Assembly: GCF_029688625.1 (NCBI RefSeq)
Contig: NZ_JARULC010000003.1
Location: 496,001-560,000 of the forward strand
Source: Qipengyuania marincola
Lineage (GTDB): Bacteria > Pseudomonadota > Alphaproteobacteria > Sphingomonadales > Sphingomonadaceae
Length of the DNA: 64,000 nt
Direction of reading: 5' to 3'
Part shown: positions 1 through 9,622 of the stretch, piece after piece
Layout: the number at the start of each line of letters is the position of its first letter
How positions within the stretch are numbered: the first letter of the stretch is position 1
Position numbers and translations under genes: made by a program
Notes under the pieces: model-generated
The model's database searches: none
Told to the model about the DNA's origin: nothing
What the model saw: the letters and a program-made list of their open reading frames with translations, nothing else

Positions 1-404
1 GCGGTCGAGGCCACGAGGATGCCGTGCGCTCCGGCCCCGCAGGCCACAACGTGGCCGTCCTGGATTTCGATCTGGGCGAAGGATTTGCCGAGCTTGACGA
101 CGACGCCGGGCACGCCGCCATCGCGCACGATCAGGTTGGAGCCAAGGCCCAGCGCCATGACCGGTAGTTCCCCTTCTAGCCGCGCGAGGAACAGCCGCAG
201 ATCGTCTAGATCTTCGGGCTCGAACAGCCAGTCCGCCTTGCCCCCGGACTTGAACCAGACCAGCTTGGCCAGCGGCGCATCCTGCGTCAGCTTGCCCCGC
301 AGCCCGGCCGTCGAGATCGGCGTGCCCATCGCCCCGTCGACTTCGCAGTCGGGAGCCATGCCGCTGTCCCAGTTCCACACGTCGTCGGGTTGCTCCATCG
401 TCAT
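1..404 (-). CDS. murB: MurB, UDP-N-acetylenolpyruvoylglucosamine reductase (5' part, cut by window edge)
   Basis: This FAD-dependent cytoplasmic enzyme reduces UDP-GlcNAc-enolpyruvate to UDP-MurNAc. Only about 134 N-terminal residues are in the window and the gene runs off the left edge. A glycine-rich FAD-binding stretch with GSNLIVRDGG lies near residue 85, and the segment before it (LAKLVWFKSGGKADW) is typical of the family. The start is taken at the ATG at 404; a second in-frame ATG lies at 398. It begins 3 nt after the murC stop, so it is the next gene of the same transcription unit. Family assignment is firm; the C-terminal substrate domain cannot be judged. Confidence 0.93.
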   Translation of the reverse strand, partial: MTMEQPDDVWNWDSGMAPDCEVDGAMGTPISTAGLRGKLTQDAPLAKLVWFKSGGKADWLFEPEDLDDLRLFLARLEGELPVMALGLGSNLIVRDGGVPGVVVKLGKSFAQIEIQDGHVVACGAGAHGILVAST

Positions 405-407
405 CGC

Positions 408-1826
408 TCAGCTCGCCAGCGCAATGTTGTTCTGCAGGGCGGCGGCCCAGCGGGTTATGTCGCCCGCTCCAAGGCAGATGACGTAATCGCCAGCGCGCAA
501 TTCGCGCGCCAGTTCGGCGGCAAGCGCTTTCTCGTCTTCCACCGTGCTGGCGGCACGATGCCCGCGAGCCTTCAGCCCTGCGACCAGCGCATCCGCATCG
601 GCGCCTTCGATCGGGTCCTCGCCGGCAGCATAGACCGGCGTCACATAAACGAGGTCGGCCTCGTTGAAGCAGGTCTGGAACTCGTCCATCAGGTCGCGCA
701 GGCGGGTATAGCGATGCGGCTGGACGACCGCGATGACCCGTCCCTTGCCGGCACTCTCGCGCGCAGCGCCGAGGACCGCCTTGATCTCCACCGGGTGGTG
801 TCCGTAGTCGTCGATGATGGTCGCCACGCCGTCGCCGCTGGGCACTTCGCCCACCTTGGTGAAGCGCCGCCGGACGCCGCCAAACTGGCTGAAGCCGTTG
901 CAGATCACATCGTCGGCGCAGCCCATCTCGATGGCCACCGCAATGGCTGCGAGCGCATTCTGGACATTATGGCGTCCCGGCATCGGCAGGCGCACGCCCT
1001 CTATCCGCCGATCTTCCTGTCCCCGCCGGCGAACGATCACATCGAAACAGTTCCCCCCCGCATCGGGGCGCACGTTCACACCGCAAATATCGGCCTGCAG
1101 ATTGAAACCGTAGGTCACGACATTGCGATCGCGCACCTTGGCGATGACCGACTGCACCTCGGGATGATCGATGCAAAGGATCGCGGCACCATAGAAGGGC
1201 ACGTTGTGGATGAATTCGACGAAGGCGTCCTTCACGCCATCGAAATCGCCGTAATGGTCGAGATGTTCGGGATCGATATTGGTGACCACCGCGATCGTCC
1301 CGTCGAGCCGCAGGAAGCTGCCGTCACTCTCGTCGGCCTCGACCACCATCCAGTCGCTGTCGCCAAGGCGAGCGTTCGAGCCATATTGCTCGATAATGCC
1401 GCCATTGATGACGGTGGGATCGACCTGCCCTGCGTCGAGCAGGGCGGCAATCATGCTGGTGGTGGTCGTCTTGCCATGCGTGCCGGCCACCGCGACAGTC
1501 GACTTGAGGCGCATGAGTTCCGCCAGCATTTCCGCGCGGCGCACCACGGGGATCCGGTTCTCCAGCGCATAGGCGACTTCGGGATTGGTGCGCTTGACCG
1601 CCGTGGACGTCACAACCACGCTCGCCCCGTCGACGTTTTCCGGGGCGTGGCCGATGGAAACGGTCACCCCGCGGTCGCGCAGGCGTTCAACCACCGGGCT
1701 TTCCTTGATATCCGAGCCCTGCACGCTGTAGCCGAGATTGGCCATCACCTCGGCGATGCCGGACATGCCGATGCCGCCGATCCCGACGAAATGGATCGTG
1801 CCGATGTCGGTCGGAACGCCCCTCAT
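408..1826 (-). CDS. murC: MurC, UDP-N-acetylmuramate--L-alanine ligase
   Basis: This is the ATP-dependent ligase that adds L-Ala to UDP-MurNAc, the first amino acid of the stem peptide, in the cytoplasm. It has 472 residues, normal for MurC. The N-terminal UDP-binding motif GIGGIGMSG is at residues 15-23 and the ATP-binding GTHGKT loop at 115-120. The open frame extends 54 codons further upstream, but that part is antisense-like sequence inside murG. The ATG at 1826 overlaps the murG stop as ATGA and leads straight into the conserved N-terminus. Translation is probably coupled to murG. Confidence 0.97.
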   Translation of the reverse strand: MRGVPTDIGTIHFVGIGGIGMSGIAEVMANLGYSVQGSDIKESPVVERLRDRGVTVSIGHAPENVDGASVVVTSTAVKRTNPEVAYALENRIPVVRRAEMLAELMRLKSTVAVAGTHGKTTTTSMIAALLDAGQVDPTVINGGIIEQYGSNARLGDSDWMVVEADESDGSFLRLDGTIAVVTNIDPEHLDHYGDFDGVKDAFVEFIHNVPFYGAAILCIDHPEVQSVIAKVRDRNVVTYGFNLQADICGVNVRPDAGGNCFDVIVRRRGQEDRRIEGVRLPMPGRHNVQNALAAIAVAIEMGCADDVICNGFSQFGGVRRRFTKVGEVPSGDGVATIIDDYGHHPVEIKAVLGAARESAGKGRVIAVVQPHRYTRLRDLMDEFQTCFNEADLVYVTPVYAAGEDPIEGADADALVAGLKARGHRAASTVEDEKALAAELARELRAGDYVICLGAGDITRWAAALQNNIALAS

Positions 1827-3019
1827 TCGGCCGCCTCCTTGATCGAGCCTTGCCCTGCCGGGATACCCTGCGACGCGCCGCGCGCATTGTTTGCGCCTAC
1901 GCGGATGACATCCATCATGTCGGCCCCGCCGAAGCTCTCGACGAGGTCCGCAAGGTCCTCGACCGCCTTGGGCCGCCCGCAATTCCACGCGGCGTGGGCG
2001 GCATTGTCGAGGCCCTTGGGATTTTCCGCCAGCGCCTTGATCTGCTTGGCGAGTTCCTTGGCGGTGAAACGCTCCTGCCGAATCATTCGTGCGCCGCCTG
2101 CCTTCACCATTTCGCGCGTGTTGGCAGCCTGGTGATCGTCGGTCGCAATAGGGAGAGGGATCAGGATCGCGGGCCTGCCGACGGCGGTCAGCTCCGCAAT
2201 CGTCGAGGCGCCCGCGCGGCCGATAAACAGGTGCGCATCGGCAAGGCGGGTCGCCATATCCTCGAAATAGGTCGCCAGTTCGGCGGGAATGTCATGGCTG
2301 CGATAGCGCTCGCGCACCGCGTCGAGATCCTCCGGGCGGCACTGCTGCGTCACCTGCAAGCGCTGGCGCAGGGCCGGCGGCAGCATGGCGAGCCCGTCTG
2401 GCACCACTTCGGACAGCACGCGCGCGCCCTGGCTCCCGCCGGTCACGAGAACCCGCAGCAGCCCGTCTTCGCCAAAGGTCGGGAACGGCTCGTCGCGCAG
2501 GATCAGGACGCCGGCGCGCACCGGATTGCCAACGAGATGGACCTTGCCTGCGTGCTTGGCGGCCAGCCGCTCGACATCGGGATAGGCCGTCGCGATGGCC
2601 TCCACCCGACTTGCCAGCAAGCGGTTTACCCGGCCGAGGACTGCGTTCTGCTCGTGCACCACCGTCGGAATGTCCGCCGAGGTGGAAGCGAGAACCGCAG
2701 GCAGCGACGGATAGCCACCGAAGCCCACGACTGCACTGGGCTCGAAACTGTCGAACAGGCGCAGCGCCATGCGGCGCCCCTCCAGCACGGCGCGCGTGCC
2801 CCTGATCCATTGCAGCGGGTTCTTGCCGAAGCGCCCTGCCGGAATCACATGCGCTGGCATAAAATCGGGCTTGCCGGGGATCTCCGCCCCGCGCTCGTCC
2901 GTGATCAGCGCCACGTGATGGCCGCGCCGCTCCAGCTCCGTCGCGAGCGCGAAGGCGGGTAGCAGGTGGCCGCCCGTACCGCCGGCGGCGAGGACATAGT
3001 GACGGCTCGAACGGGTCAT
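1823..3019 (-). CDS. murG: MurG, undecaprenyl-PP-MurNAc-pentapeptide GlcNAc transferase
   Basis: MurG transfers GlcNAc from UDP-GlcNAc to lipid I to make lipid II on the inner face of the cytoplasmic membrane. The protein has 398 residues. The N-terminal GT-B motif [14 protein letters not shown] is at about residues 12-25. The C-terminal domain has VTGGSQGA and a [13 protein letters not shown] segment that contacts the UDP donor. The open frame continues far upstream, but the ATG at 3019 overlaps the ftsW stop (ATGA) and gives a family-typical N-terminus. The tail is slightly extended ([17 protein letters not shown]) compared with short MurGs. Confidence 0.97.
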   Translation of the reverse strand: MTRSSRHYVLAAGGTGGHLLPAFALATELERRGHHVALITDERGAEIPGKPDFMPAHVIPAGRFGKNPLQWIRGTRAVLEGRRMALRLFDSFEPSAVVGFGGYPSLPAVLASTSADIPTVVHEQNAVLGRVNRLLASRVEAIATAYPDVERLAAKHAGKVHLVGNPVRAGVLILRDEPFPTFGEDGLLRVLVTGGSQGARVLSEVVPDGLAMLPPALRQRLQVTQQCRPEDLDAVRERYRSHDIPAELATYFEDMATRLADAHLFIGRAGASTIAELTAVGRPAILIPLPIATDDHQAANTREMVKAGGARMIRQERFTAKELAKQIKALAENPKGLDNAAHAAWNCGRPKAVEDLADLVESFGGADMMDVIRVGANNARGASQGIPAGQGSIKEAAE

Positions 3020-4284
3020 CGCGAAATCTCGCGCGTCGGGCGCGGGGCAGCTGTATTCATCGCGCCCGCCTGCCCTAAACCCATCCACTCGCCAAGCCCC
3101 TTGGTCCGGCTTTTCAGGAACGGATTGCGACGCGTCACCGCAAGCAGCAGGCCGACCGTCGTGCACACCGCGATGGTCGATGAGCCGCCATAGCTGACCA
3201 GAGGCAGGGTCATGCCCTTCGACGGAAAGAGCTGGAGATTGACCAGCATGTTGATGAACGCCTGGCCGCCCAGCAGCGAGACGAGGCCCGCCCCTGCAAG
3301 AAGCGCGAACAGGTCCTCCTCGTCCACCAGTCGCATCAGCACGCGGCCGACGATGGCGAGGTACAGGATCACGATGACCGCGCAGGCCAGCAGGCCGAAT
3401 TCCTCGCCGATGACGCTGAAGATGTAGTCGGTATGCGCCTCGGGCAGGCTCATCTTGCGGATGCCGAGGCCGTAGCCCGCGCCGGTCCAGCCGCCGGCCA
3501 GCAACGTGCGGCTGGCAAGGTCCACCTGGTCGTAAGCCGTGCCGCCGCCGAGGAAACTGTCGATGCGGTGGCGCGCGTTGTCGTAGAGGAAATAGGCCGC
3601 CGTGATCCCCGCGATACCGCCGCCGATGAACACGCCGATGCGCTTGGCATCGACGCCGGACAGGACGACCATGACGAACCATACGCCAGCGAACAGGATC
3701 GTGCCGCCAAGGTTGGGCTGAAGCATCATCAGCGCCGCAATCAGGCCGAGAATGCCGGTCGCGATGCCGAGCACGGGCAGGTTGGGATCGCGCAGGCGCC
3801 ACGCGAAGATCCACGCCATGGCGATGGCAAATCCTGGCTTCAGGAATTCGGAGGGCTGGAACTGCATCCCCACCCTGATCCACCTGCGCGCTCCATTGAT
3901 CTCCACCCCGACGAAGGGGACGAGGAACAGGAAGAACAGCATTACGGCGGCGAGAACGATACCGAGCCGCCGCGCATTGTCGCGGGTCAGCATGGATACG
4001 CCGAGCATCGCGGAGAGGCCGACCACCTGCCAGGCAATATGGCGGTAGAAGAAATACAGCGGATCGAGCGTCTCGCTGCTGGTCGAAAGGCGGTTCGCCG
4101 TGGCGGGGCTGGCAGCAGCGACGGCGATGGTGCCGAAGCTCATCAGCAGGAAGATGAGGAACAGCAGCACGCGATCGATCTCGCGCCACCAGATCTTGAG
4201 CTCCGACCAGCGCGAAAGCTTGCCCTTCGGGATATGCGCGCGCTGGCGCTTGCCGGGAACGTAGGGCTGCATGGTGGTGCTCAT
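3016..4284 (-). CDS. ftsW: FtsW, septal peptidoglycan polymerase / SEDS protein
   Basis: FtsW is the SEDS-family glycosyltransferase of the divisome, working with the transpeptidase FtsI on lipid II at the septum. The protein has 422 residues, a basic cytoplasmic N-terminal tail of about 35 residues and then roughly ten hydrophobic membrane segments. Visible SEDS signatures are the WIRVG and QPSEFLKP stretch in the middle, AHTDYIFSVIGEEFG, and the C-terminal GMTLPLVSYGGSS. The start ATG at 4284 overlaps the murD stop as ATGA. RodA is the alternative SEDS protein, but the place inside the dcw cluster favours FtsW. Confidence 0.96.
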   Translation of the reverse strand: MSTTMQPYVPGKRQRAHIPKGKLSRWSELKIWWREIDRVLLFLIFLLMSFGTIAVAAASPATANRLSTSSETLDPLYFFYRHIAWQVVGLSAMLGVSMLTRDNARRLGIVLAAVMLFFLFLVPFVGVEINGARRWIRVGMQFQPSEFLKPGFAIAMAWIFAWRLRDPNLPVLGIATGILGLIAALMMLQPNLGGTILFAGVWFVMVVLSGVDAKRIGVFIGGGIAGITAAYFLYDNARHRIDSFLGGGTAYDQVDLASRTLLAGGWTGAGYGLGIRKMSLPEAHTDYIFSVIGEEFGLLACAVIVILYLAIVGRVLMRLVDEEDLFALLAGAGLVSLLGGQAFINMLVNLQLFPSKGMTLPLVSYGGSSTIAVCTTVGLLLAVTRRNPFLKSRTKGLGEWMGLGQAGAMNTAAPRPTREISR

Positions 4285-5600
4285 TTCAGGCCCTCTACCA
4301 GCTCGCGAAAATGCTCGCCGCGTGCCTCGAAGTCGCGATACTGGTCGAAGCTGGCGCAGGCGGGCGAGAGGAGGACGGTGTCGCCACTCACGGCGTGACT
4401 AGCGGCGCGAGTCACGGCGTGATCGAGCGTTTCGCACTGCTCCACCGGCACGCGGCCTTCGAGCAGCGTCGCGAAGTCCGGTCCGGCCTGACCGATTGTG
4501 TAGGCGGCTTTCACATGGCCCAGTTCAGCCTCGCACTCGCCCAGAAGACTTTCACCTTTTTTGGGCTCCTTGGCGAGCCCACCGAGTATCCAGTGGATGT
4601 TGTCGAACGCCGCCAGCGCAGGCGCCGAGGCGGCGGTGTTGGTACCCTTGCTGTCGTTGACGTAGGCGACGCCGGAGATTTCCGCGACACGCTCCATGCG
4701 GTGCGGGAGGCCGCGAAAACTTGCGAAAGCCTTCAGGATCGTGCGCTCACTTACACCAAGTAACTCGCAAGCTAGCATTGCTTTAGTCGCATTGTCGGCG
4801 TTGTGAGATCCGGAAAGAGACGCCGGAAGATACTGCTCTAGCGATTTCGCATCCGGTTCAGAGAACCCGGATCGCGCTCTGTGCGATATGACGCCGGCCT
4901 CGAAGAGGTCGGAAATTCGCGAATGCACCTCGACGTTTCCGCCCACTATTGCTGAACTGTCTGCCGACTGCATATCGAAGAGGCGCGCCTTGGAGAGTAT
5001 GTAAGCTTCAAAATCTCCATCGTACCGGTCCAGATGATCCGGCGTAATGTTCAGCAACACCGCGATGTCGCAATCGAGCGAGTAAGTCAGGTCGATCTGG
5101 TAGCTCGACAGCTCCAGCACATAGACCCCGCCTTCAGGTAGCGGCTCCTGCTCGAGGATCGGCAGGCCGATGTTGCCGCCCATCGTGGTCGGCACGCCGG
5201 CGGTCTTGAGGATGTGGTGGACCAGCGCTGTCGTGGTCGACTTGCCGTTGGTGCCGGTGATGCCGACAACCTTGTGCGGCGGCAGTTCCGTCCGCGCCTG
5301 CGCGAACAGTTCGATATCGCCGATCACCGGCACACCGAAGCTGTCGGCATGCGGCTTGATCGGGTGCGTGTTGAGCGGGACACCGGGGCTCACGACGACG
5401 CCAGCGAAACCGCTCAAGTCCGCCTCGACCGGATCGACCAGTTCGACACGATCCGCGAACTCCGCGCGTGCTTCCTCGCGGCTGTCCCACGCCATGACCT
5501 CGGCCCCGCTCGCCAGCAGCGCCTCGACCGTCGCCCGGCCGGACCGCGCGAGGCCGAGCACCGCGTAGCGTTTGTCCTTCCAGGCGGTCGAAATGATCAT
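4281..5600 (-). CDS. murD: MurD, UDP-MurNAc-L-Ala--D-Glu ligase
   Basis: MurD adds D-Glu to UDP-MurNAc-L-Ala in the cytoplasm using ATP. It has 439 residues with the P-loop GTNGKST at 116-122 and the Mur-ligase middle-domain signature [12 protein letters not shown]. Near the C-terminus, [11 protein letters not shown] is diagnostic of MurD. The start is the ATG at 5600, overlapping the mraY stop (ATGA). About 4741-5100, covering residues of roughly 170-285, has lower GC and codons rare elsewhere in the cluster (TTA, CTA, GTA, AGT). The reading frame is intact through this patch. Confidence 0.97.
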   Translation of the reverse strand: MIISTAWKDKRYAVLGLARSGRATVEALLASGAEVMAWDSREEARAEFADRVELVDPVEADLSGFAGVVVSPGVPLNTHPIKPHADSFGVPVIGDIELFAQARTELPPHKVVGITGTNGKSTTTALVHHILKTAGVPTTMGGNIGLPILEQEPLPEGGVYVLELSSYQIDLTYSLDCDIAVLLNITPDHLDRYDGDFEAYILSKARLFDMQSADSSAIVGGNVEVHSRISDLFEAGVISHRARSGFSEPDAKSLEQYLPASLSGSHNADNATKAMLACELLGVSERTILKAFASFRGLPHRMERVAEISGVAYVNDSKGTNTAASAPALAAFDNIHWILGGLAKEPKKGESLLGECEAELGHVKAAYTIGQAGPDFATLLEGRVPVEQCETLDHAVTRAASHAVSGDTVLLSPACASFDQYRDFEARGEHFRELVEGLK

Positions 5601-6667
5601 CGCAGCTTCAGCGTCGCCAGGCCCATCAGCGCGAGGATGATCGAGACGATCCAGAAGCGGATCACCACCTTGCTTTCCGACCAGCCGAGCTGTTCGAAAT
5701 GGTGGTGGATCGGCGCCATGCGGAACACGCGCTTGCCGGTCCGCTTGAACCAGAAGACCTGGATGATGACGGAAAGCGCCTCGAACACGAACAGCCCGCC
5801 GACGATCGCCAGCACGACCTCGTGATGCGTCGCCACGGCAATCGCGCCGAGCGCGCCGCCCAGCGCCAGCGATCCGGTGTCGCCCATGAAGACAGCGGCT
5901 GGCGGCGCGTTGAACCACAGGAAGGCGAGTCCCGCCCCCATGATCGCCGCGCAGAAAATCGCCAGCTCGCCCGCGCCCTCGACGTAAGGTATGCCGAGGT
6001 ATTCGGAATAGTCCACGCGGCCCACGAGATAGGCGATCAGCGCGAAGGTGCCTGCCGCGATGATGACCGGCATGGTCGCAAGCCCGTCCAGCCCGTCGGT
6101 CAGGTTCACCGCATTGCCCGCGCCCACGATCACGATGGCGGCAAAGGCATAGTAGAACCAGCCCAGCTCGACCCCGAAATCATTGACGAAGGGCACGTAG
6201 ACGAAGGTGCTGATCTGGCTGACCACGATGTAGCTCGCCGCGCCGGCGACCGCGAATTCCAGCAGCAGGCGGACCTTGCCGCTGACACCCTTGTGACTGG
6301 CCTTGGAAACCTTGTCGTAATCGTCGAGGAAACCGATCAGGCCGAAGCCCAGCGTTACCGCGAGGCAGGCCCAGATGAACGGGTTGCGCAGATCCATCCA
6401 GATCAGCACCGCCAGCGTCAGGCTGATCAGGATCATCAGCCCGCCCATGGTCGGCGTGCCGCGCTTTGCAAGGTGCGTCTGCGGGCCGTCTTCGCGGATC
6501 GGCTGGCCCTTGCCCTGGCGCACGCGCAGCATGTCGATGAAGCGCGGCCCGATCAGCAGACCGATGACGAGCGCCGTCATCAGCGTCGCCCCGGCGCGGA
6601 ACGTCTGGTAGCGCACGAGGTTGAAAACGCCCTCGAAATTCAACCACTCAGCGAGGAGAAAAAGCAA
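5597..6667 (-). CDS. mraY: MraY, phospho-MurNAc-pentapeptide translocase (TTG start)
   Basis: MraY is the integral membrane enzyme that moves phospho-MurNAc-pentapeptide onto undecaprenyl phosphate, forming lipid I. The frame has no suitable ATG. A TTG at 6667, preceded by GAAGAGG about 7 nt upstream, gives a 356-residue protein beginning [13 protein letters not shown], the length and opening expected for alphaproteobacterial MraY. Ten membrane segments are visible, along with KRGTPTMGG and the catalytic aspartates in GFLDDYDKV. It starts 16 nt after the murF stop, the only true gap in the cluster before murC/murB. An ATG further upstream is out of step with homologues and lies inside murF. 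Confidence 0.94.
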   Translation of the reverse strand: MLFLLAEWLNFEGVFNLVRYQTFRAGATLMTALVIGLLIGPRFIDMLRVRQGKGQPIREDGPQTHLAKRGTPTMGGLMILISLTLAVLIWMDLRNPFIWACLAVTLGFGLIGFLDDYDKVSKASHKGVSGKVRLLLEFAVAGAASYIVVSQISTFVYVPFVNDFGVELGWFYYAFAAIVIVGAGNAVNLTDGLDGLATMPVIIAAGTFALIAYLVGRVDYSEYLGIPYVEGAGELAIFCAAIMGAGLAFLWFNAPPAAVFMGDTGSLALGGALGAIAVATHHEVVLAIVGGLFVFEALSVIIQVFWFKRTGKRVFRMAPIHHHFEQLGWSESKVVIRFWIVSIILALMGLATLKLR

Positions 6668-6683
6668 ATGCGCCTCTTCGCGC

Positions 6684-8150
6684 CTATCCGGCGCGGGTGA
6701 AATGATCCACGAGCCGTCCGAGCCCGACCGAATTCGAGCCCTTGACCAGCACGGCATCGCCAGCGACGACGCCGAAATCCTCAAGCAAACCGATCGCCTC
6801 GTCGGCGGTTTCGCAATGCGCCCATGCTATCGGCTTGCCAAGCACGGCGCTCTGCGGTTTCCCCAGTTCGCGCGCGAGGGTGCGCATTTCCTCGCCCACC
6901 AGCACCGCGTAGTCGATATCGGCGGCCAGCAGCGGTTCGGCGAGGCCGGCATGGAACTTCGGCCCGAAATCGCCCAGCTCCTTCATCGAACCGAGCACAG
7001 CGATGCGGCGGCCCGAGGGCGTTTGCCCGAGCTGCGCAAGCGTGGCGCGCATGCTGGCGGGATTGGCGTTGTAGCTTTCGTCGATCAGCAAGGCCTTGCC
7101 ACCGGGCACGTCGATCCCGTGGCGTGCGCCGCGCCCCTTGAGGCCGCCCATCTCGGCTAGAGCGAGACCTGCCGCGGCGAGATCGCCGCCGGCTGCACGA
7201 ACTGCTGCCATCACCGCGAGCGAGTTGGCGACCCAGTGCTCACCCGGTTCTGCGACCGTGTAACACAGCCGCCCCTCGGGAAATTCACAGGTCACAAGGC
7301 TGCCGCCATTGGCGCTGGGAATGGCATCCAGCAGGCGCATGTCCGCATGGCGCGCGGTACCGAAGCTCACGACCTTGGCCCCTGCGCGCAGGGCAGCGAG
7401 CTTGAGCTGTTCGTAATGCGGCGTATCGGTGGGGATGACCGCGGTGCCGCCCGGCTCGAGGCCTTCGAAAATCTCGGCCTTGGCCGCCGCGATTGCCTGC
7501 ATCGACCCCAGATTTTCGATATGCGCGGGAGCGATAGTGGTGATGACCGCGACATGCGGGCGGACCTGGGTGGTCAGTTCCTCGATCTCGCCGGCATTGT
7601 TCATGCCCATCTCGAAAATGCCGAAGCGGCTGCGCGCAGGCATGCGCGCCAGGCTGAGCGGCACGCCAACGTGGTTGTTGTAGCTGCGGATCGAACGGTG
7701 TGCCGCCCCGCGGCTGGCGCGTTCGAGGGCGGCGAAGATCGCTTCCTTGACGCCGGTCTTGCCGACCGATCCGGTGACGCCGATGATCTTGGCTTCGGTG
7801 CGGGACCGCGCCGCGCGGGCCAGCGCCTTCAGCGCTTCGGTGGTGTCTTCGACGAGGATATGCGGCCAGTCGACCGGACGATCCACGATGGCTCCGGCAG
7901 CGCCGTTCGCGAAGGCTTTGTCGAGGAAGCGGTGCCCGTCCATCGCCTCGCCCTTGAGCGCCACGAACAGGTCGCCATTCACGACATCACGGCTGTCCAT
8001 TTCCACGCCGGCGACCTGGAAATCATGGCTGGCCTTACCACCGACGGCTTCGGCGATGCTCTTCGCGTCCCACAGCGTGAGTGGCAGGCGGTCGCGCGCA
8101 TCGGCGGGCCATTCGACATAGGCCGGGTGCCGCAGGATCGCCGCGCTCAT
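6684..8150 (-). CDS. murF: MurF, UDP-MurNAc-tripeptide--D-Ala-D-Ala ligase
   Basis: MurF completes the UDP-MurNAc-pentapeptide by adding the D-Ala-D-Ala dipeptide. The 488-residue protein has the P-loop GVTGSVGKT ending at about residue 132; MurF uses GSxGKT where the other Mur ligases have GTxGKT. It also has a typical [12 protein letters not shown] segment and, in the C-terminal domain, [11 protein letters not shown]. The start at 8150 overlaps the murE stop as ATGA. This start adds about 20 residues before the conserved core, a modest extension. Confidence 0.96.
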   Translation of the reverse strand: MSAAILRHPAYVEWPADARDRLPLTLWDAKSIAEAVGGKASHDFQVAGVEMDSRDVVNGDLFVALKGEAMDGHRFLDKAFANGAAGAIVDRPVDWPHILVEDTTEALKALARAARSRTEAKIIGVTGSVGKTGVKEAIFAALERASRGAAHRSIRSYNNHVGVPLSLARMPARSRFGIFEMGMNNAGEIEELTTQVRPHVAVITTIAPAHIENLGSMQAIAAAKAEIFEGLEPGGTAVIPTDTPHYEQLKLAALRAGAKVVSFGTARHADMRLLDAIPSANGGSLVTCEFPEGRLCYTVAEPGEHWVANSLAVMAAVRAAGGDLAAAGLALAEMGGLKGRGARHGIDVPGGKALLIDESYNANPASMRATLAQLGQTPSGRRIAVLGSMKELGDFGPKFHAGLAEPLLAADIDYAVLVGEEMRTLARELGKPQSAVLGKPIAWAHCETADEAIGLLEDFGVVAGDAVLVKGSNSVGLGRLVDHFTRAG

Positions 8151-9622
8151 GCCCGGTCACTCGCAATTTGTGCCGCGCATTCACGCGCGACTTCGACATC
8201 GTCGAAGGGCAAAACCCGCATGTTGTCTCCCGACCCGATTATCTGACCCGTTTCGTGTCCCTTGCCCGCGACCAGGACGATATCGTCCGCGCCCGCCTCG
8301 GCGATGGCGGCAAGGATGGCCTCGCGACGCCCCCCTATTTCGCGTGCCTTGGGCGCGCCCTCAAGCACTTGCGCGCGGATATCCGCAGGATCCTCGCCAC
8401 GGGGATTGTCATCCGTCACGATCACGAGGTCACTCGCCTTGGCGGCTGCTTCGCCCATGGGCGCGCGCTTGCCGTGGTCCCGATCGCCGCCGGCGCCGAA
8501 GACGGTAATGAGGCGCCCCGTGACATGCGGACGCAGGGCAGCGACCGCCGCCTCGAGCGCGTCCGGCGTATGGGCGTAATCGACATAGACCGGCGCACCG
8601 CTGGGGGAAATGACCGCGCGCTCCAGCCGTCCGCGGACAGGCTGCAGGCGAGCGACCGCATCCCAGACCTGCAAGGCCTCGTTTCCGGTCGCCAATGCCA
8701 GGCCCGCTGCGCACAGGGCGTTGGACACCTGATAGGCCCCGATCAGCGGAAGAGTGATCTTGCGTTCGTCCCCGGCATGCTCGACGCTCAGCACCTGACC
8801 CAGTTGCGTCGCTTCGCGCGAGGTCAGGCGAATATCGGCTCCCTGTTCGCCGACCGTCATCACGGAGAGGCCGCGCTTGCGGGCGTGCTCGACGACGCGC
8901 ACGTTCCAGCCGCTTTCGCCCGAGCCCATCCAAACGACAGCCGTCGCAGTGTCGGAAACGACCTCGTCGAACAACCGCATCTTGGCCGCGAAATACTCTT
9001 CCATGCTGGCATGGTAGTCGAGGTGATCGCGGCTGAAATTGGTGAAGGCCGCCGCTTCGACGGGCACGCCCTCGTTGCGATACTGGGACAGGCCATGGCT
9101 CGACGCTTCATAGGCGACGTGGGTGACGCCTTCGCGGGCGAGGCCGCTGAGGTTCGCAAGGAAAGTCACGATGTCGGGCGTGGTCAGCCCGGTCGATACG
9201 CTCTCATCTGGCGTGGTGACGCCGAGTGTGCCGATGCTCGCCGCGCGTTCGCCGGTCATGCGCCAGATCTGGCGCGTCATCTCGACGGTCGAAGTCTTGC
9301 CGTTGGTCCCCGTGACTGCGACGATATGCTCCGGCACGGGCGTGTAATATTGTGATGCCAGTTTCGCGAATGCGCGGCGCGGCTGATCATCGGCGATGTG
9401 CACGGCTCCGGTCACGGTCGCTTCCGGCCGTGCGACCACCGCGATTGCGCCTGCCTCGATTGCGGCCGGAATGAAATCCTCGCCATTCACCCGCGCGCCT
9501 TGGAAGGCCCCGAAAACCGTGCCCGGCGCAACCTTGCGGTTGTCGATGGCAAAGCCGGTCACCTCGGCTTCGGCGTCGTCGCAATTCAAGCCGGCCGCAG
9601 CGCAAAGCTTGGCGAGTTTCAT
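8147..9622 (-). CDS. murE: MurE, UDP-MurNAc-L-Ala-D-Glu--meso-diaminopimelate ligase
   Basis: MurE adds the third stem-peptide residue. The protein has 491 residues, the P-loop GTNGKT at 105-110, the middle-domain signature FSRDHLDYH and, in the C-terminal domain, a DNPR motif (VTDDNPRGED). DNPR is the known marker for meso-diaminopimelate rather than lysine specificity, so the organism should have DAP-type peptidoglycan. The ATG at 9622 overlaps the ftsI stop as ATGA, and a start further downstream would remove conserved residues. Confidence 0.97.
   Translation of the reverse strand: MKLAKLCAAAGLNCDDAEAEVTGFAIDNRKVAPGTVFGAFQGARVNGEDFIPAAIEAGAIAVVARPEATVTGAVHIADDQPRRAFAKLASQYYTPVPEHIVAVTGTNGKTSTVEMTRQIWRMTGERAASIGTLGVTTPDESVSTGLTTPDIVTFLANLSGLAREGVTHVAYEASSHGLSQYRNEGVPVEAAAFTNFSRDHLDYHASMEEYFAAKMRLFDEVVSDTATAVVWMGSGESGWNVRVVEHARKRGLSVMTVGEQGADIRLTSREATQLGQVLSVEHAGDERKITLPLIGAYQVSNALCAAGLALATGNEALQVWDAVARLQPVRGRLERAVISPSGAPVYVDYAHTPDALEAAVAALRPHVTGRLITVFGAGGDRDHGKRAPMGEAAAKASDLVIVTDDNPRGEDPADIRAQVLEGAPKAREIGGRREAILAAIAEAGADDIVLVAGKGHETGQIIGSGDNMRVLPFDDVEVARECAAQIASDRA

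Noticed and set aside
1827..1988. Upstream extension of the murC frame
   Set aside because: Out-of-frame with conserved N-terminus and inside murG; the ATG at 1826 is exact for the family.
390..2135. Long plus-strand ORF of 581 codons opposite murC/murB
   Set aside because: It is antisense to the well-supported murC, and its His/Arg/Asp-rich composition is typical of a shadow frame in GC-rich DNA.
3433..4398. Plus-strand ORF of 321 codons opposite ftsW
   Set aside because: Shadow of ftsW; no domain signature or ribosome site.
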